From: Pseudothioclava sp033100795
GTDB lineage: Bacteria > Pseudomonadota > Alphaproteobacteria > Rhodobacterales > Rhodobacteraceae
Length of the DNA stretch: 64,000 nucleotides
Assembly: GCF_033100795.1 (NCBI RefSeq)
Contig: NZ_JAWLVI010000003.1
Span: forward strand, 62,001-126,000
Direction: 5' to 3'
The translations under genes and the position numbers were made by a program. Below, in pieces: positions 32,952-41,483 of this stretch. How positions within the stretch are numbered: the first letter of the stretch is position 1; every line of letters starts with the position of its first letter. The notes beneath the pieces were generated by a model, which was given only the letters and a program-made list of their open reading frames with translations, ran no database searches and was not told the DNA's origin.

Positions 32952-33950
32952 ATGACCGCTACCTTCACCCGCCGAGCCATTTTGGCTGTGACCGCCGCCG
33001 CGACGCTTGCGGTTTCAACGGGCGCCTCGCTGGCTGACGGCAAAACCCAGTTGCGCCTGTCATCGGTGAACTCCGAGACCGACCAGCGCGCCATCGCTCT
33101 GGTCGAGAAATTCGGCCCCGCTATTTCCGAATTTGCCACCTTTGAACCGCACTGGAACGGCACGCTGTTCAAGCAAGGCACCGAGCTGGAAGCCATCGCC
33201 CGCGGCAATCTGGAAATGGCGATCACCTCGGCGCAGGAACTGGCCGAGTTCTTCCCTGAATTCTCGATCTTCTCGGCGGGCTATGTGCACCAGTCGGCCG
33301 AACATCAGGTCCGCGTTTTCAACGCGCCGCTGATGGATGCATTCAAGCAAAAGGTCGAAGACGAGCTGGGGATCAAGCTGCTCGCGGTGATGTATCTGGG
33401 CAAGCGCCAGCTGAACCTCAAGGGCGACAAAGCGGTCAGCGCCCCCGCCGATCTGGCGGGCGTCAAGCTGCGGATGCCCGGCTCGGAAGCCTGGCAATTC
33501 CTTGGCCGCGCGCTTGGCGCCGCGCCGGTTCCGGTCGCTTTCACCGAGCTTTACACCTCGCTCCAGACCGGCGCGGTGGACGGGCAGGACAACCCGCTGC
33601 CGACCGTTGTTGACGCCAAGTTCTACGAGGTTACCAACCAGATCATCCTGACCTCGCACCTGGTTGACCTGAACTACATCGCGATCTCGAAGGCCGCTTT
33701 TGACGCGATGACGCCCGAGCAGCAGGCGACCGTCACCAAGGCTGCGGAAGACGCCGCCGAGTTCGGCCGCCAGAACCAGCTCAAGAAAGAGGGTGAGCTT
33801 CAGGCGTTCCTCGAAGAGAAGGGCATCAAGTTCTCGACCCCCGATGTCGCCGCCTTCCGCACCAAGGTGCAGGCCGACTATCTGGCGTCGGATTACGCGG
33901 CAAGCTGGCCCGAGGGCGTTCTCGACCAGATCAATGCGCTTGGCGACTAA
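32952..33950 (+). CDS. TRAP transporter solute-binding protein (DctP family)
   Basis: 332 residues from the ATG at 32952 (GGAGGA 7 bp upstream; the TTG just before it is less likely). A Sec signal peptide ends at SLA. The DctP fold includes the substrate-carboxylate Arg region VKLRMPGSEAW and the VDGQDNPLPT segment typical of this family. It captures an organic acid in the periplasm and delivers it to the DctQM permease encoded next. Quinate or shikimate is a reasonable guess because aroQ is divergent and an aroE-like gene ends the operon. Confidence 0.9.
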   Translation: MTATFTRRAILAVTAAATLAVSTGASLADGKTQLRLSSVNSETDQRAIALVEKFGPAISEFATFEPHWNGTLFKQGTELEAIARGNLEMAITSAQELAEFFPEFSIFSAGYVHQSAEHQVRVFNAPLMDAFKQKVEDELGIKLLAVMYLGKRQLNLKGDKAVSAPADLAGVKLRMPGSEAWQFLGRALGAAPVPVAFTELYTSLQTGAVDGQDNPLPTVVDAKFYEVTNQIILTSHLVDLNYIAISKAAFDAMTPEQQATVTKAAEDAAEFGRQNQLKKEGELQAFLEEKGIKFSTPDVAAFRTKVQADYLASDYAASWPEGVLDQINALGD

Positions 33951-33953
33951 GCG

Positions 33954-34469
33954 ATGAAACGGCTGACCCACTTCCTCGGAATGGGCGCGAATATGGTGGC
34001 GGCGGGGATGCTCGCCGCCATCTTTGCAACCTTCCTGATCCAGATCGCGGCCCGGTATCTGCTGACGCAGTTCGGGGTCCAGCTTGAGCTGGGTTGGACG
34101 ATCGAGCTGAACCTGACGCTCTGGCTCTGGCTGGTTTTATTCACTTGCGCCTTTGTCCTGCACGAGCGCGACCATGTGAAATTCGACCTGATCTATTCCC
34201 ACGGCTCGATGCGGCGCAAACGGGTGTTCGCCGTGCTTTCGGCCCTGTCGATCATCGTCGCACTGATCGCCGCGATGCCCGACACATGGGACTACGTCAG
34301 CTTCTACAAGATCAAGAAATCGCCCACGATGCGGATCAGGCTGAACTATGTGTTCTCGATCTACCTTGTCTTCGCGGGCGTGATTGCGTTGCGCTATGGC
34401 TGGCGCCTGATCGACGTGGTCCGCGGGCGCGATCTGACGCGCGATGACCGCGATATTCTGGCGGACTGA
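33954..34469 (+). CDS. TRAP transporter small permease (DctQ family)
   Basis: 171 residues with four hydrophobic spans. LELGWTIELNLTLWLWLVL followed by AFVLHERDHVKFDL is the conserved DctQ core. The start is 3 bp after the dctP stop. It pairs with the large DctM subunit in the inner membrane. Confidence 0.9.
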   Translation: MKRLTHFLGMGANMVAAGMLAAIFATFLIQIAARYLLTQFGVQLELGWTIELNLTLWLWLVLFTCAFVLHERDHVKFDLIYSHGSMRRKRVFAVLSALSIIVALIAAMPDTWDYVSFYKIKKSPTMRIRLNYVFSIYLVFAGVIALRYGWRLIDVVRGRDLTRDDRDILAD

Positions 34470-34480
34470 CGGGGGACGAT

Positions 34481-35776
34481 ATGAGCTTTGCCTTCGCGAT
34501 CTGTCTGGCCGTCCTGTTTGGCGTGGCCGCCCTTGGGACGCCCATCGGCTATTCGATGCTGGTGGCCTCGATTGCCTATCTGGCGGCCTCGGGAGCCGAC
34601 CTGTCACTGGCCGCCGAGCAACTGATCCAGAACATCTATACCGGCTACATCCTGCTCGCGGTGCCGCTGTTCATCGTCGCCGCCAATATCATGAACGCCG
34701 GCGCGATTTCCGACCGCCTGCTGGAGTTCTGCATCGCGCTGGTCGGGCGGTTCCGTGGCGGGATGGGTTATGTGAATATCGCCGTATCGCTGATCTTCGC
34801 GGGCATGTCCGGCTCGGCGGTGGCGGATGCCGCTGGCCCCGGCAAGATGATTATCGGAATGATGACCAAGGGCGGGCGCTATTCGCGCGGGTTTGCCGCC
34901 GGCATCACGGCGGCCTCGGCGACCATCGGGCCGATTGTGCCGCCCTCGATCCCGATGGTGATGTATGCGCTGATCTCGGACCAATCCATCGGTTATCTGT
35001 TTCTGGCGGGCGTCGTGCCAGGGTTGCTGATGGCGCTGGTGCTGGCGGTGATGAACTACGTTCTGGCCAAGCGGGGCGAGTTGGTGCGCGAAGAGCCTGT
35101 GCCGTTGCGCGAGCTGCCGCGCCTGACGCTGCGCGCGATCCCCGTTCTGTTCATGCCGGTGATCCTTTTGGGCGGGATCTACGGCGGCGCCACCACACCG
35201 ACAGAGGCCGCCGCGATCGCTGCCCTTTACGCGCTTGTCCTCGCCATGGTCTTTTACCGCCAGCTTAGCCTGCACGGTCTTGGGCAGGTGTTCTCGGAAA
35301 GCGCGCGCCAGGCGGCAACAGTCGGCATCGTCATCGGCTCGGCGCTGATCTTCAACTACATCGTTGCGGCTGAGCGTATCCCCGATGCGTTGGCGGGCTT
35401 TCTGGCCGGGATCAACCTTGGCCCCGTCGGCTTTATGGTGCTGGTCAATATCCTGCTGCTGCTTTTGGGCACGCTGCTGGACGGAGGAACCATCATCCTC
35501 GTCGTGCTGCCCCTCTTCATTCCTGCCGCCCGTGCGCTTGGCATCGACCTGATCCATTTCGGCGTCGTGGCGGTTGTGAATACCATGATCGGGCTGGTGA
35601 CACCTCCCTATGGCATGTTGATCTTCGTGATCAATGCCGTCACTGGCATCGCGATCAAGGACATCATTCGCGGGGTCCTGCCCTTCCTTGCCGCCTTGCT
35701 TATGGCTTTGGTGGTTTTGGCGGCTTTCCCGGACCTCATTCTATTCCTCCCCCGACTGCTTGGATACCAAGGATGA
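34481..35776 (+). CDS. TRAP transporter large permease (DctM family)
   Basis: 431 residues, about twelve spans, with the DctM hallmarks VPLFIVAANIMNAG, AGMSGSAVADAAGPGKM and ITAASATIGPIVPPSIPM. It is the sodium-coupled channel subunit of the tripartite importer. Its stop overlaps the aroE-like gene by 4 bp, tying the imported substrate to that dehydrogenase. Confidence 0.93.
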   Translation: MSFAFAICLAVLFGVAALGTPIGYSMLVASIAYLAASGADLSLAAEQLIQNIYTGYILLAVPLFIVAANIMNAGAISDRLLEFCIALVGRFRGGMGYVNIAVSLIFAGMSGSAVADAAGPGKMIIGMMTKGGRYSRGFAAGITAASATIGPIVPPSIPMVMYALISDQSIGYLFLAGVVPGLLMALVLAVMNYVLAKRGELVREEPVPLRELPRLTLRAIPVLFMPVILLGGIYGGATTPTEAAAIAALYALVLAMVFYRQLSLHGLGQVFSESARQAATVGIVIGSALIFNYIVAAERIPDALAGFLAGINLGPVGFMVLVNILLLLLGTLLDGGTIILVVLPLFIPAARALGIDLIHFGVVAVVNTMIGLVTPPYGMLIFVINAVTGIAIKDIIRGVLPFLAALLMALVVLAAFPDLILFLPRLLGYQG

Positions 35777-36651
35777 CCTCTCAACCCTCTTCCGCCTGTT
35801 CTCCTGCCCGGTCTTTCCGGCTTGGCCTTATCGGCGGCAATATCAAAGAAACCCGCTCTCCGATCCTGCATATCTCTTGCGGGCTGTCGCACGGGCGCAA
35901 TGTCACTTACGACCTGATTATCCCCGCCGAGCGGGGCGAGGAATTCGCGGCCCTGCTGAAGCAATGCGAAGAGGCCGGCTTTGACGGTGTGAACATCACC
36001 TACCCGTTCAAGGAAGAGGCCGCCAGGCTGGTGCCTGCGGGCGATCCGGTGGTGGCGGCGATGGGATCGGCGAACACCATCAAGTTCACCCCGCAAGGGC
36101 CGCGCGCCTTCAACACCGATCACTCGGGGTTTGTGGCCGCCTATCATGCACGTTTCGGCGCGGTCCTGCCCGGTCGTGTGCTGATGCTCGGCACGGGCGG
36201 TGTTGGTCGCGCGGTGGCCTTTGGTCTGGCCGATCTGGGCGCCTCCGAGATTGTGCTGTTCGATCTGGACGCCAGCAAGGCCCAAAGCCTCGCCGCGGCG
36301 GTCGAGGCCCATGCGCCGGTGAAGGTCACGCTGGCCACGCCCGAGATGCTGCATGATCTGACAGGCTTTGACGGTGCGATCAACTGCACCCCGCTTGGCA
36401 TGGTGGGGCGTGATGGCTCGCCGCTGCCCGCAGGTGCAACGGGGGCTTTGCGGTGGGGGTTTGACGCTGTCTACACGCCGATCGACACCCAGTTCCGCGC
36501 CGAAATCGAGGCGATGGGCGCCGACTTTCTGAACGGATACGAGCTGTATTTCCATCAGGGCATTGATGCGTTCGAGATCTTCACCGACCTGACGGTTTCC
36601 GAAACCGCCTGGGTGCGCTCGATCATCACGCACAGCCCCGCGAAACGCTAA
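35773..36651 (+). CDS. Shikimate/quinate dehydrogenase (AroE-like)
   Basis: 292 residues. The substrate domain has LIGGNIKETRSPILH, the catalytic Lys in NITYPFKEEA and Asp in NTDHSGF; the NAD(P) domain has LGTGGVGRAVAFGLADLG. The first motif differs from the biosynthetic AroE form (GNPIxHSxSP). Translational coupling to a TRAP importer points to a catabolic enzyme oxidising imported shikimate or quinate. The stop overlaps the stop of a convergent GntR regulator. Confidence 0.85.
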   Translation: MTSQPSSACSPARSFRLGLIGGNIKETRSPILHISCGLSHGRNVTYDLIIPAERGEEFAALLKQCEEAGFDGVNITYPFKEEAARLVPAGDPVVAAMGSANTIKFTPQGPRAFNTDHSGFVAAYHARFGAVLPGRVLMLGTGGVGRAVAFGLADLGASEIVLFDLDASKAQSLAAAVEAHAPVKVTLATPEMLHDLTGFDGAINCTPLGMVGRDGSPLPAGATGALRWGFDAVYTPIDTQFRAEIEAMGADFLNGYELYFHQGIDAFEIFTDLTVSETAWVRSIITHSPAKR

Positions 36652-37313
36652 GCCTGTTCTGCGCTCTGGTCTCTTTGCGCGGCCAGAGCGTGTTTGACCC
36701 CGCCCTCGATGTGGCGGGCCAGAACGCCCTTGGCCGTTGCGACATCACGCGCCAGTGCCGCCTCTTTCAGGTGCAGATGCTCGACGCGCGAAATCTCGCC
36801 GCGATCTGTCAGGAAGAGCATCTGGTAGCGCAGATATTTGTCGAAGACCATCGCATGAACCGCCATCAGCTCCTGCGAGCCGCAGGCGGAAATCAGCGTC
36901 TGGTGGAACTCCCAGTCATAGCGCCGCCAGTCGTCCAGCGTGGCAGCGTCCTTGACCCCCGCGCCCTCGACCCGCGCCAGCTTGTGATGGGCCGCAACGA
37001 CGCGCGCCTCCCACTCCATATCACCGTTGCGGATGGAATGCTCCAGCGCGTCCATCTCGATCAGGCGACGCAGGCTGGCCAGTTCCAGCAGGTTCTCGGC
37101 CGAGATCGGCGCGACCGCGAAACCGCGCTGGTCCTCTGCCACGACAAACCCTTCAGAGGCCAGCCGGTTCAGCACCTCGCGCAGGGTAGGCACCGAGGCG
37201 CCATAGCTCGCGCGCAACTCGTCCAGCCGCAGCTTTCGCGACGGCGCCAAACGCCCGAAAATGATGTCCGCGCGCATCTGCATAAAAACGGATTGCGCCA
37301 AAGAATGCGACAT
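36648..37313 (-). CDS. GntR-family (FCD domain) regulator, first of a divergent pair
   Basis: 221 residues from the ATG at 37313, with GGGAGG 7 bp upstream. The winged helix (RADIIFGRLAPSRKLRLDEL, SVPTLREVLNRLASEGFV) is followed by an all-helical FCD ligand domain (ISACGSQELMAVHAM). FCD GntR proteins respond to organic acids. It converges on the TRAP/aroE operon with a 4-bp stop overlap and is divergent from a similar GntR gene. Confidence 0.85.
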   Translation of the reverse strand: MSHSLAQSVFMQMRADIIFGRLAPSRKLRLDELRASYGASVPTLREVLNRLASEGFVVAEDQRGFAVAPISAENLLELASLRRLIEMDALEHSIRNGDMEWEARVVAAHHKLARVEGAGVKDAATLDDWRRYDWEFHQTLISACGSQELMAVHAMVFDKYLRYQMLFLTDRGEISRVEHLHLKEAALARDVATAKGVLARHIEGGVKHALAAQRDQSAEQA

Positions 37314-37382
37314 TTTGCGGCCTCCCGGCCCTGAGTATAGAAAGCCCGGCCCAGCCTCGCCATGAAAATCTGACAAAATCGG

Positions 37383-37396
37383 AAAAATCAATTTTT
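37383..37396. promoter_or_regulatory. Palindrome between divergent GntR genes
   Basis: AAAAATCAATTTTT, 6-bp arms around CA, in the 148-bp divergent region; a candidate binding site for one or both GntR proteins. Confidence 0.35.
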
Positions 37397-37461
37397 GACC
37401 AAATCATTGCCTGAACCTGTTGCGCCGACTATTGTGACCTCACCTTTCGGCAGGAGATCAC

Positions 37462-38118
37462 ATGGCGCGCGACACGACCCGCAAAGCAACGCATTCCTCG
37501 CGGATTTCAGCAGAGTTGCGCGAACAGATCCTGCGGGGCGATCTGGCTCCGGGTGAGAAGATCAACCTTGACCGGCTGCGCGACGCTTACGCCATTTCCA
37601 TCAGCCCGCTGCGTGAGGCGGTGTCGCGGCTGGTCGCAGACGGTCTTGTCAGCTTTGAGGACCAGCGCGGCTATACCGTCACCCCGATTTCCACCGCCGA
37701 TCTGGCCGAGGTCACGCAATTGCGCGGAGAGCTTGAGGTGATGGCGCTGGCGGCCTCGATCGCCGAGGGCGACCTTGACTGGGAAAGCCGGATCATGGGC
37801 GCGCAATATCGGCTCAGCCGCACCCCAAAGGCCGACACCGACTGGGAAACAGCGCATACCGAATTCCATCTGGCGCTGATCTCGGGGTGTAACAAACCGC
37901 GGCTATTGCAATTTTGCACCGTGCTGCGCATCCAGCATGACCGATACCGTCGCGTGCTTTTGTCAGGGGCGGAAGCGCGGCGCATCGACGAGGAACATGC
38001 CGCCATCGCCGGGGCCGCCGTGCAGCGCGAAAGCGCCCGCGCGCAGGCATTATTGCGCGCCCATATCGAGGCGACAGGGGCGGAGCTGCGCGCCCTTTTG
38101 CAAGCGCGCGCAGTCTAG
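37462..38118 (+). CDS. GntR-family (FCD domain) regulator, second of a divergent pair
   Basis: 218 residues; GGAGATC precedes the ATG. The helix-turn-helix (LREQILRGDLAPGEKINLD, SISPLREAVSRLVADGLV) and FCD domain align well with the neighbouring divergent GntR: both share FEDQRG/AEDQRG, PIS and DxxWE segments in the same order. The pair looks like a local duplication with one copy beside each transporter. This copy converges on the tctCBA operon. Confidence 0.85.
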   Translation: MARDTTRKATHSSRISAELREQILRGDLAPGEKINLDRLRDAYAISISPLREAVSRLVADGLVSFEDQRGYTVTPISTADLAEVTQLRGELEVMALAASIAEGDLDWESRIMGAQYRLSRTPKADTDWETAHTEFHLALISGCNKPRLLQFCTVLRIQHDRYRRVLLSGAEARRIDEEHAAIAGAAVQRESARAQALLRAHIEATGAELRALLQARAV

Positions 38119-38120
38119 GT

Positions 38121-39623
38121 TCAGGCGGATCTGCGCGCCAGTTTGCGCTTGATCCAGGGCCAGGCAGGCGTATTGGTCACAAAGATCATCACGACGGCGG
38201 CAAACAGCACCAGCGACAAAGGCGAGCCAAAGATCCCCGCGAAGAAGCGCGGCAGGCTTTCCTGCTCCGAGATGATCGCGCGGCGCCAGTTATCGTCGAT
38301 CAGCCGCGACAGGATCACACCCAAAATCACCGGACCGACCTGATAGCCGTAGATTTTCATGAAGTAGCCCAGAACCCCGAAGCCCAGCATAAAGTAGACA
38401 TCAACGATCGAGTTGTTCACCGCAAAGGCACCGACGATCGACAAAAGCAGGATCAGCGGGAACAGGATCGCACGCGGAAGTTCAACGATTTTGACGAAGA
38501 GGCGGATGCCGGTCAGGCCAAAGATCAACATGAAGATGGTCGCCAGAACCAGCGCGCCAAGGATGAACCAGAACATCTCGGGGCGCTCGATCATCAGCAT
38601 CGGGCCGGGATTGAGGCCGTGGATGAACATCGCGCCGATGATAATCGCCGTCACCGCATCGCCCGGAATACCCAGCGTCAGCATCGGGATAAACGCTCCA
38701 CCGACGGCTGCGTTATTCGCGGTTTCGGGTGCGACCAACCCCTCTTTCGCGCCCTGTCCAAAGGGAACTTCGGGGTTCTTGGTGGTGCGCTTAGCCTGAT
38801 CGTAGGCCATCAGCGCCGCAATATCGCCACCCGTGCCCGGAAGCGCGCCGATGATAACCCCGATCAGCGACGACTGGATCGAGACCGGCAGGTATTTGAC
38901 CATCGCGCTCCATTGCGGGACGACGCGGCGGATCACCTGCTTCACGGCCTCGGTATCGACATGCTGAAGCTGCAACAGCGCCTCGGAGACCCCAAAGAGG
39001 CCAATCATCACCGCGATGAACGAAATCCCGCCCCACAGCTCGACATAGCCAAAGGTGAACCGCTCTTGCGCGGTCAGCGGATCAAGGCCAACGGCACCGA
39101 TAAACAGACCCAAGCCCCCCGCGAAGATGCCCTTCATCAGGCTTTCGCCCGAGAGAGAGCCGACCAGCAGGATGCCAAGGATCGCCAGCAGCAGATAATC
39201 GCGCGGCTGGAAGGTCAGCGCGAAATCCGACACGGCGGGGGCAGCAAACCCAAGAACCGCGATGCCGATAAAACCGCCAAGCGCCGACATCGTGGTCGAA
39301 AGGCCAATCGCCTCGCCCGCAAGCCCCTGTTGCGCCAACGGATAACCGTCAAGCGCGGTCGCAATCGCCGAAGGCGCGCCCGGGATATTCAGCAGAATTG
39401 CCGTGCGAGAGCCGCCATAGACACCGCCCATATAGATGCCGATCATCAGCGAGAGCGCGTCATACATCTCCCACGAGAAGGTAAACGAGATCAGGATCGA
39501 CACGGCCATCGTCACCGACAGCCCCGGAATAGCACCAACGTAGATGCCCGCGAACGTGCCAAGCGCCACAAGCCCCAGAAGCTGCGGATCGAGCCATGAA
39601 ATCAGGAAATATTCTAGGTTCAT
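38121..39623 (-). CDS. tctA: TctA, large permease of a tripartite tricarboxylate transporter
   Basis: 500 residues, about eleven hydrophobic spans. TctA signatures include GAIPGLSVTMAVSILI, GGSRTAILLNIPGAPSAIAT and the second pore motif GALPGTGGDIAAL. The family imports tricarboxylates or dicarboxylates, sodium-coupled, with a periplasmic TctC. The start overlaps the tctB stop by one base. Substrate unknown; candidates are acids activated by the CoA-transferase that shares an operator motif. Confidence 0.92.
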   Translation of the reverse strand: MNLEYFLISWLDPQLLGLVALGTFAGIYVGAIPGLSVTMAVSILISFTFSWEMYDALSLMIGIYMGGVYGGSRTAILLNIPGAPSAIATALDGYPLAQQGLAGEAIGLSTTMSALGGFIGIAVLGFAAPAVSDFALTFQPRDYLLLAILGILLVGSLSGESLMKGIFAGGLGLFIGAVGLDPLTAQERFTFGYVELWGGISFIAVMIGLFGVSEALLQLQHVDTEAVKQVIRRVVPQWSAMVKYLPVSIQSSLIGVIIGALPGTGGDIAALMAYDQAKRTTKNPEVPFGQGAKEGLVAPETANNAAVGGAFIPMLTLGIPGDAVTAIIIGAMFIHGLNPGPMLMIERPEMFWFILGALVLATIFMLIFGLTGIRLFVKIVELPRAILFPLILLLSIVGAFAVNNSIVDVYFMLGFGVLGYFMKIYGYQVGPVILGVILSRLIDDNWRRAIISEQESLPRFFAGIFGSPLSLVLFAAVVMIFVTNTPAWPWIKRKLARRSA

Positions 39624-40135
39624 CAGTTCGCTCCTCCGCCAAGGGCCGCGCGCAGATAGGCAAGGATTTCGCGTTCCGGCACAACGCCTTCGGGCATCAG
39701 CACCGAGAAGACGAGGCGGAACACCACATAGACCAGCGCCAAAAGCAGCACTGACAGGATCGCCGCGCGCCAGACCGGAATACGCATCATCACCTTGGTC
39801 GAGATCATCAGGAACACGAACGAGGTGGGCAGGAAGCCGACGGGTTTAAGGGCAAAGGCGTAGAACACCATCAGCACCGTCATGAACACCACAAAGCCGG
39901 GCAAAATCGCACGCCAGCCATGTTCGTCCGTGGCGGGCAGGCGCAGGGTTTTGAGCGAGATCAGAAGCGCGGTCAGCGCCATCAGGCCGGTCGCAAACAT
40001 CGGGAACGAGCCGGGCTCGGACAGCCCCGCAAAGCCGGAAATCAGCGTCGCCTGATAGAAAAGGTAAAGGCTAATGCCAGTCAGCAAGAGGGAAAACAGC
40101 CCCTCTCCGGGCAGCCTGCGGTTCGGGTTATGCAT
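39623..40135 (-). CDS. tctB: TctB, small permease of a tripartite tricarboxylate transporter
   Basis: 170 residues from the ATG at 40135 (GGGGGGAGG upstream). Four spans with the usual long loop between one and two, FVVFMTVLMVFYAFALKPVGF and VFRLVFSVLMPEG near the end, match TctB. The cytoplasmic start is hydrophilic (MHNPNRRLPGEG). It partners TctA. Confidence 0.85.
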   Translation of the reverse strand: MHNPNRRLPGEGLFSLLLTGISLYLFYQATLISGFAGLSEPGSFPMFATGLMALTALLISLKTLRLPATDEHGWRAILPGFVVFMTVLMVFYAFALKPVGFLPTSFVFLMISTKVMMRIPVWRAAILSVLLLALVYVVFRLVFSVLMPEGVVPEREILAYLRAALGGGAN

Positions 40136-40159
40136 GGGTCCTCCCCCCGGGTAGTAAAA

Positions 40160-40186
40160 CGCCGCCCCCAAGGGTCAGGGGCGGCG
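40160..40186 (-). terminator. Hairpin between tctC and tctB
   Basis: CGCCGCCCC and GGGGCGGCG form a perfect 9-bp stem with a 9-nt loop; on the minus strand GTTTTAC follows. Partial termination here would give more binding protein than permease, a common arrangement. Confidence 0.65.
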
Positions 40187-40205
40187 CAAGCTCTGTCAAT
40201 GCCGA

Positions 40206-41198
40206 TTACGGGCGCGGAATGCCGAACTCTTCGGGCGACTTCTTGGCAGCACCTGCATCGTAGACCAGCCACGAGGTGACCGACTGCCACTTGTTCAGGA
40301 ACGCACGGGCCTCATCGCCAGCAAGGTTCAGAACCGCAAAGCCACGGCCTTCGATCAGCGAGACGAACTCGGGGTTCTTCACGCCTTCTGCATAAGCGGC
40401 CTGAAGTTTGGCAACTGCGTCTTCCGGCGTGCCGTTTTTCACGAAGATGCCGAAGAACGGCCCCCAGGGCAGGAACTTCTCATAACCCGGATACTCGGCG
40501 GTGATCGGAGCCACACCCGGAAGGGCCGCGTTTTCTTTGGTGTCGACGAGGGCGATAACCTTCATGCGGCCAGCCTTCACGCCTTCGATCGCAGCGCCCA
40601 GAACGGCGGGCATCACGTCAATTGCGCCACCCTGAAGGGCGGTCAGCGCCGGACCGTCACCGTCGTAAGGAACGAAGGTCACATCCAGAGCAACTTCCGA
40701 GGTCAGCATCGCGGTCACAACCGACGGCAGGCCGCCCGGGCCGGTCGAGCCGAACTTCACCTCTTTCGGGTGAGCCGCGACATACTCGACCATCTCTTTG
40801 AACGAGTTGAAGGGCGCATCGTTATTGGCAACCAGCAGCGGAACGCCACGCGCGATCACGTTGATCGGGGTGAAGTCTGCGTAGTCGGTGTCGCCAAGGC
40901 CCATGACCTTGTAAAGCTGCGGGTTTTCAGCGCCCATCAGCAGGGTGTAGCCATCAGCATCCTGAGCGCCCACGAATTTGGTCGCAATCGCGCCAACGCC
41001 GCCGGTCATGTTCTGCATCACGACCTTGCCGCCCAGAACGGCCTCGGCGTGCGGCGTCACAGCGCGCATAACGGTATCGGTCGAGCCACCTGCACCCCAC
41101 TGGATGATACCCGCGACTTCTTTCTCGGGATATTCAGCCAGCACCGGAGCGGCAGCGACCAGCAGCGCGGCAACCGCGCCAAAAAGTTTGGTTTTCAT
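40206..41198 (-). CDS. tctC: TctC/Bug-family periplasmic solute-binding protein
   Basis: 330 residues, Sec signal (MKTKLFGAVAALLVAAAPVLA). Typical Bug features: IIQWGAGGSTDTVMRAV at the first lobe and VKFGSTGPGGLPSVVTA at the carboxylate-binding loop. GGGAGGA precedes the ATG. It is the periplasmic receptor for TctAB and the first gene of the operon, divergent from ilvD. The TTTGATGCATCAAA palindrome lies in the shared upstream region. Confidence 0.92.
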   Translation of the reverse strand: MKTKLFGAVAALLVAAAPVLAEYPEKEVAGIIQWGAGGSTDTVMRAVTPHAEAVLGGKVVMQNMTGGVGAIATKFVGAQDADGYTLLMGAENPQLYKVMGLGDTDYADFTPINVIARGVPLLVANNDAPFNSFKEMVEYVAAHPKEVKFGSTGPGGLPSVVTAMLTSEVALDVTFVPYDGDGPALTALQGGAIDVMPAVLGAAIEGVKAGRMKVIALVDTKENAALPGVAPITAEYPGYEKFLPWGPFFGIFVKNGTPEDAVAKLQAAYAEGVKNPEFVSLIEGRGFAVLNLAGDEARAFLNKWQSVTSWLVYDAGAAKKSPEEFGIPRP

Positions 41199-41390
41199 GT
41201 CATCCTCCCAGTTGGATAAACCGTCTCAACACCACGGCACGGGGTCGTCCCGCGCCTCCTCCGGCCTTGAGATCGAACACGCGCTCAGTAAGCGGATACA
41301 GGGCCGGATGGTCAATTGATTAGACCTGCGCTCGGAATAACCTGATGTTAATTTTTGCGCCATTCTTGCGCATATTGTCCGCCGCGACAT

Positions 41391-41404
41391 TTTGATGCAT
41401 CAAA
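41391..41404. promoter_or_regulatory. TTTGATGCATCAAA palindrome in the tctC-ilvD intergenic region
   Basis: A perfect 14-bp palindrome containing the TGATGCATCA seen twice before the CoA-transferase gene. It is 80 bp before the ilvD start and about 193 bp before the tctC start. It probably binds the LacI-family regulator encoded at 28.8 kb; tctCBA is the more sensible target. Confidence 0.55.
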
Positions 41405-41483
41405 CCCGCCTCTGTTCAAAAGGGCGCGGCTGTTCTATGCATCCCCTCAACCCCTAATGACGCCAGAAACGGAAAGAGTCGAG

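Noticed and set aside
27790..41356. Shared ATGTTAATTT-(T/C)-TG string upstream of the LysR gene (27790) and ilvD (41344)
   Set aside because: It is a 13-base AT-rich match with one variable base and no symmetry; chance or promoter AT-richness explains it.
41355..41483. N-terminal extension of IlvD from an earlier ATG at 41355
   Set aside because: The extra residues are not IlvD-like, and the palindromic operator lies inside the extension; the start at 41484 matches the family N-terminus.
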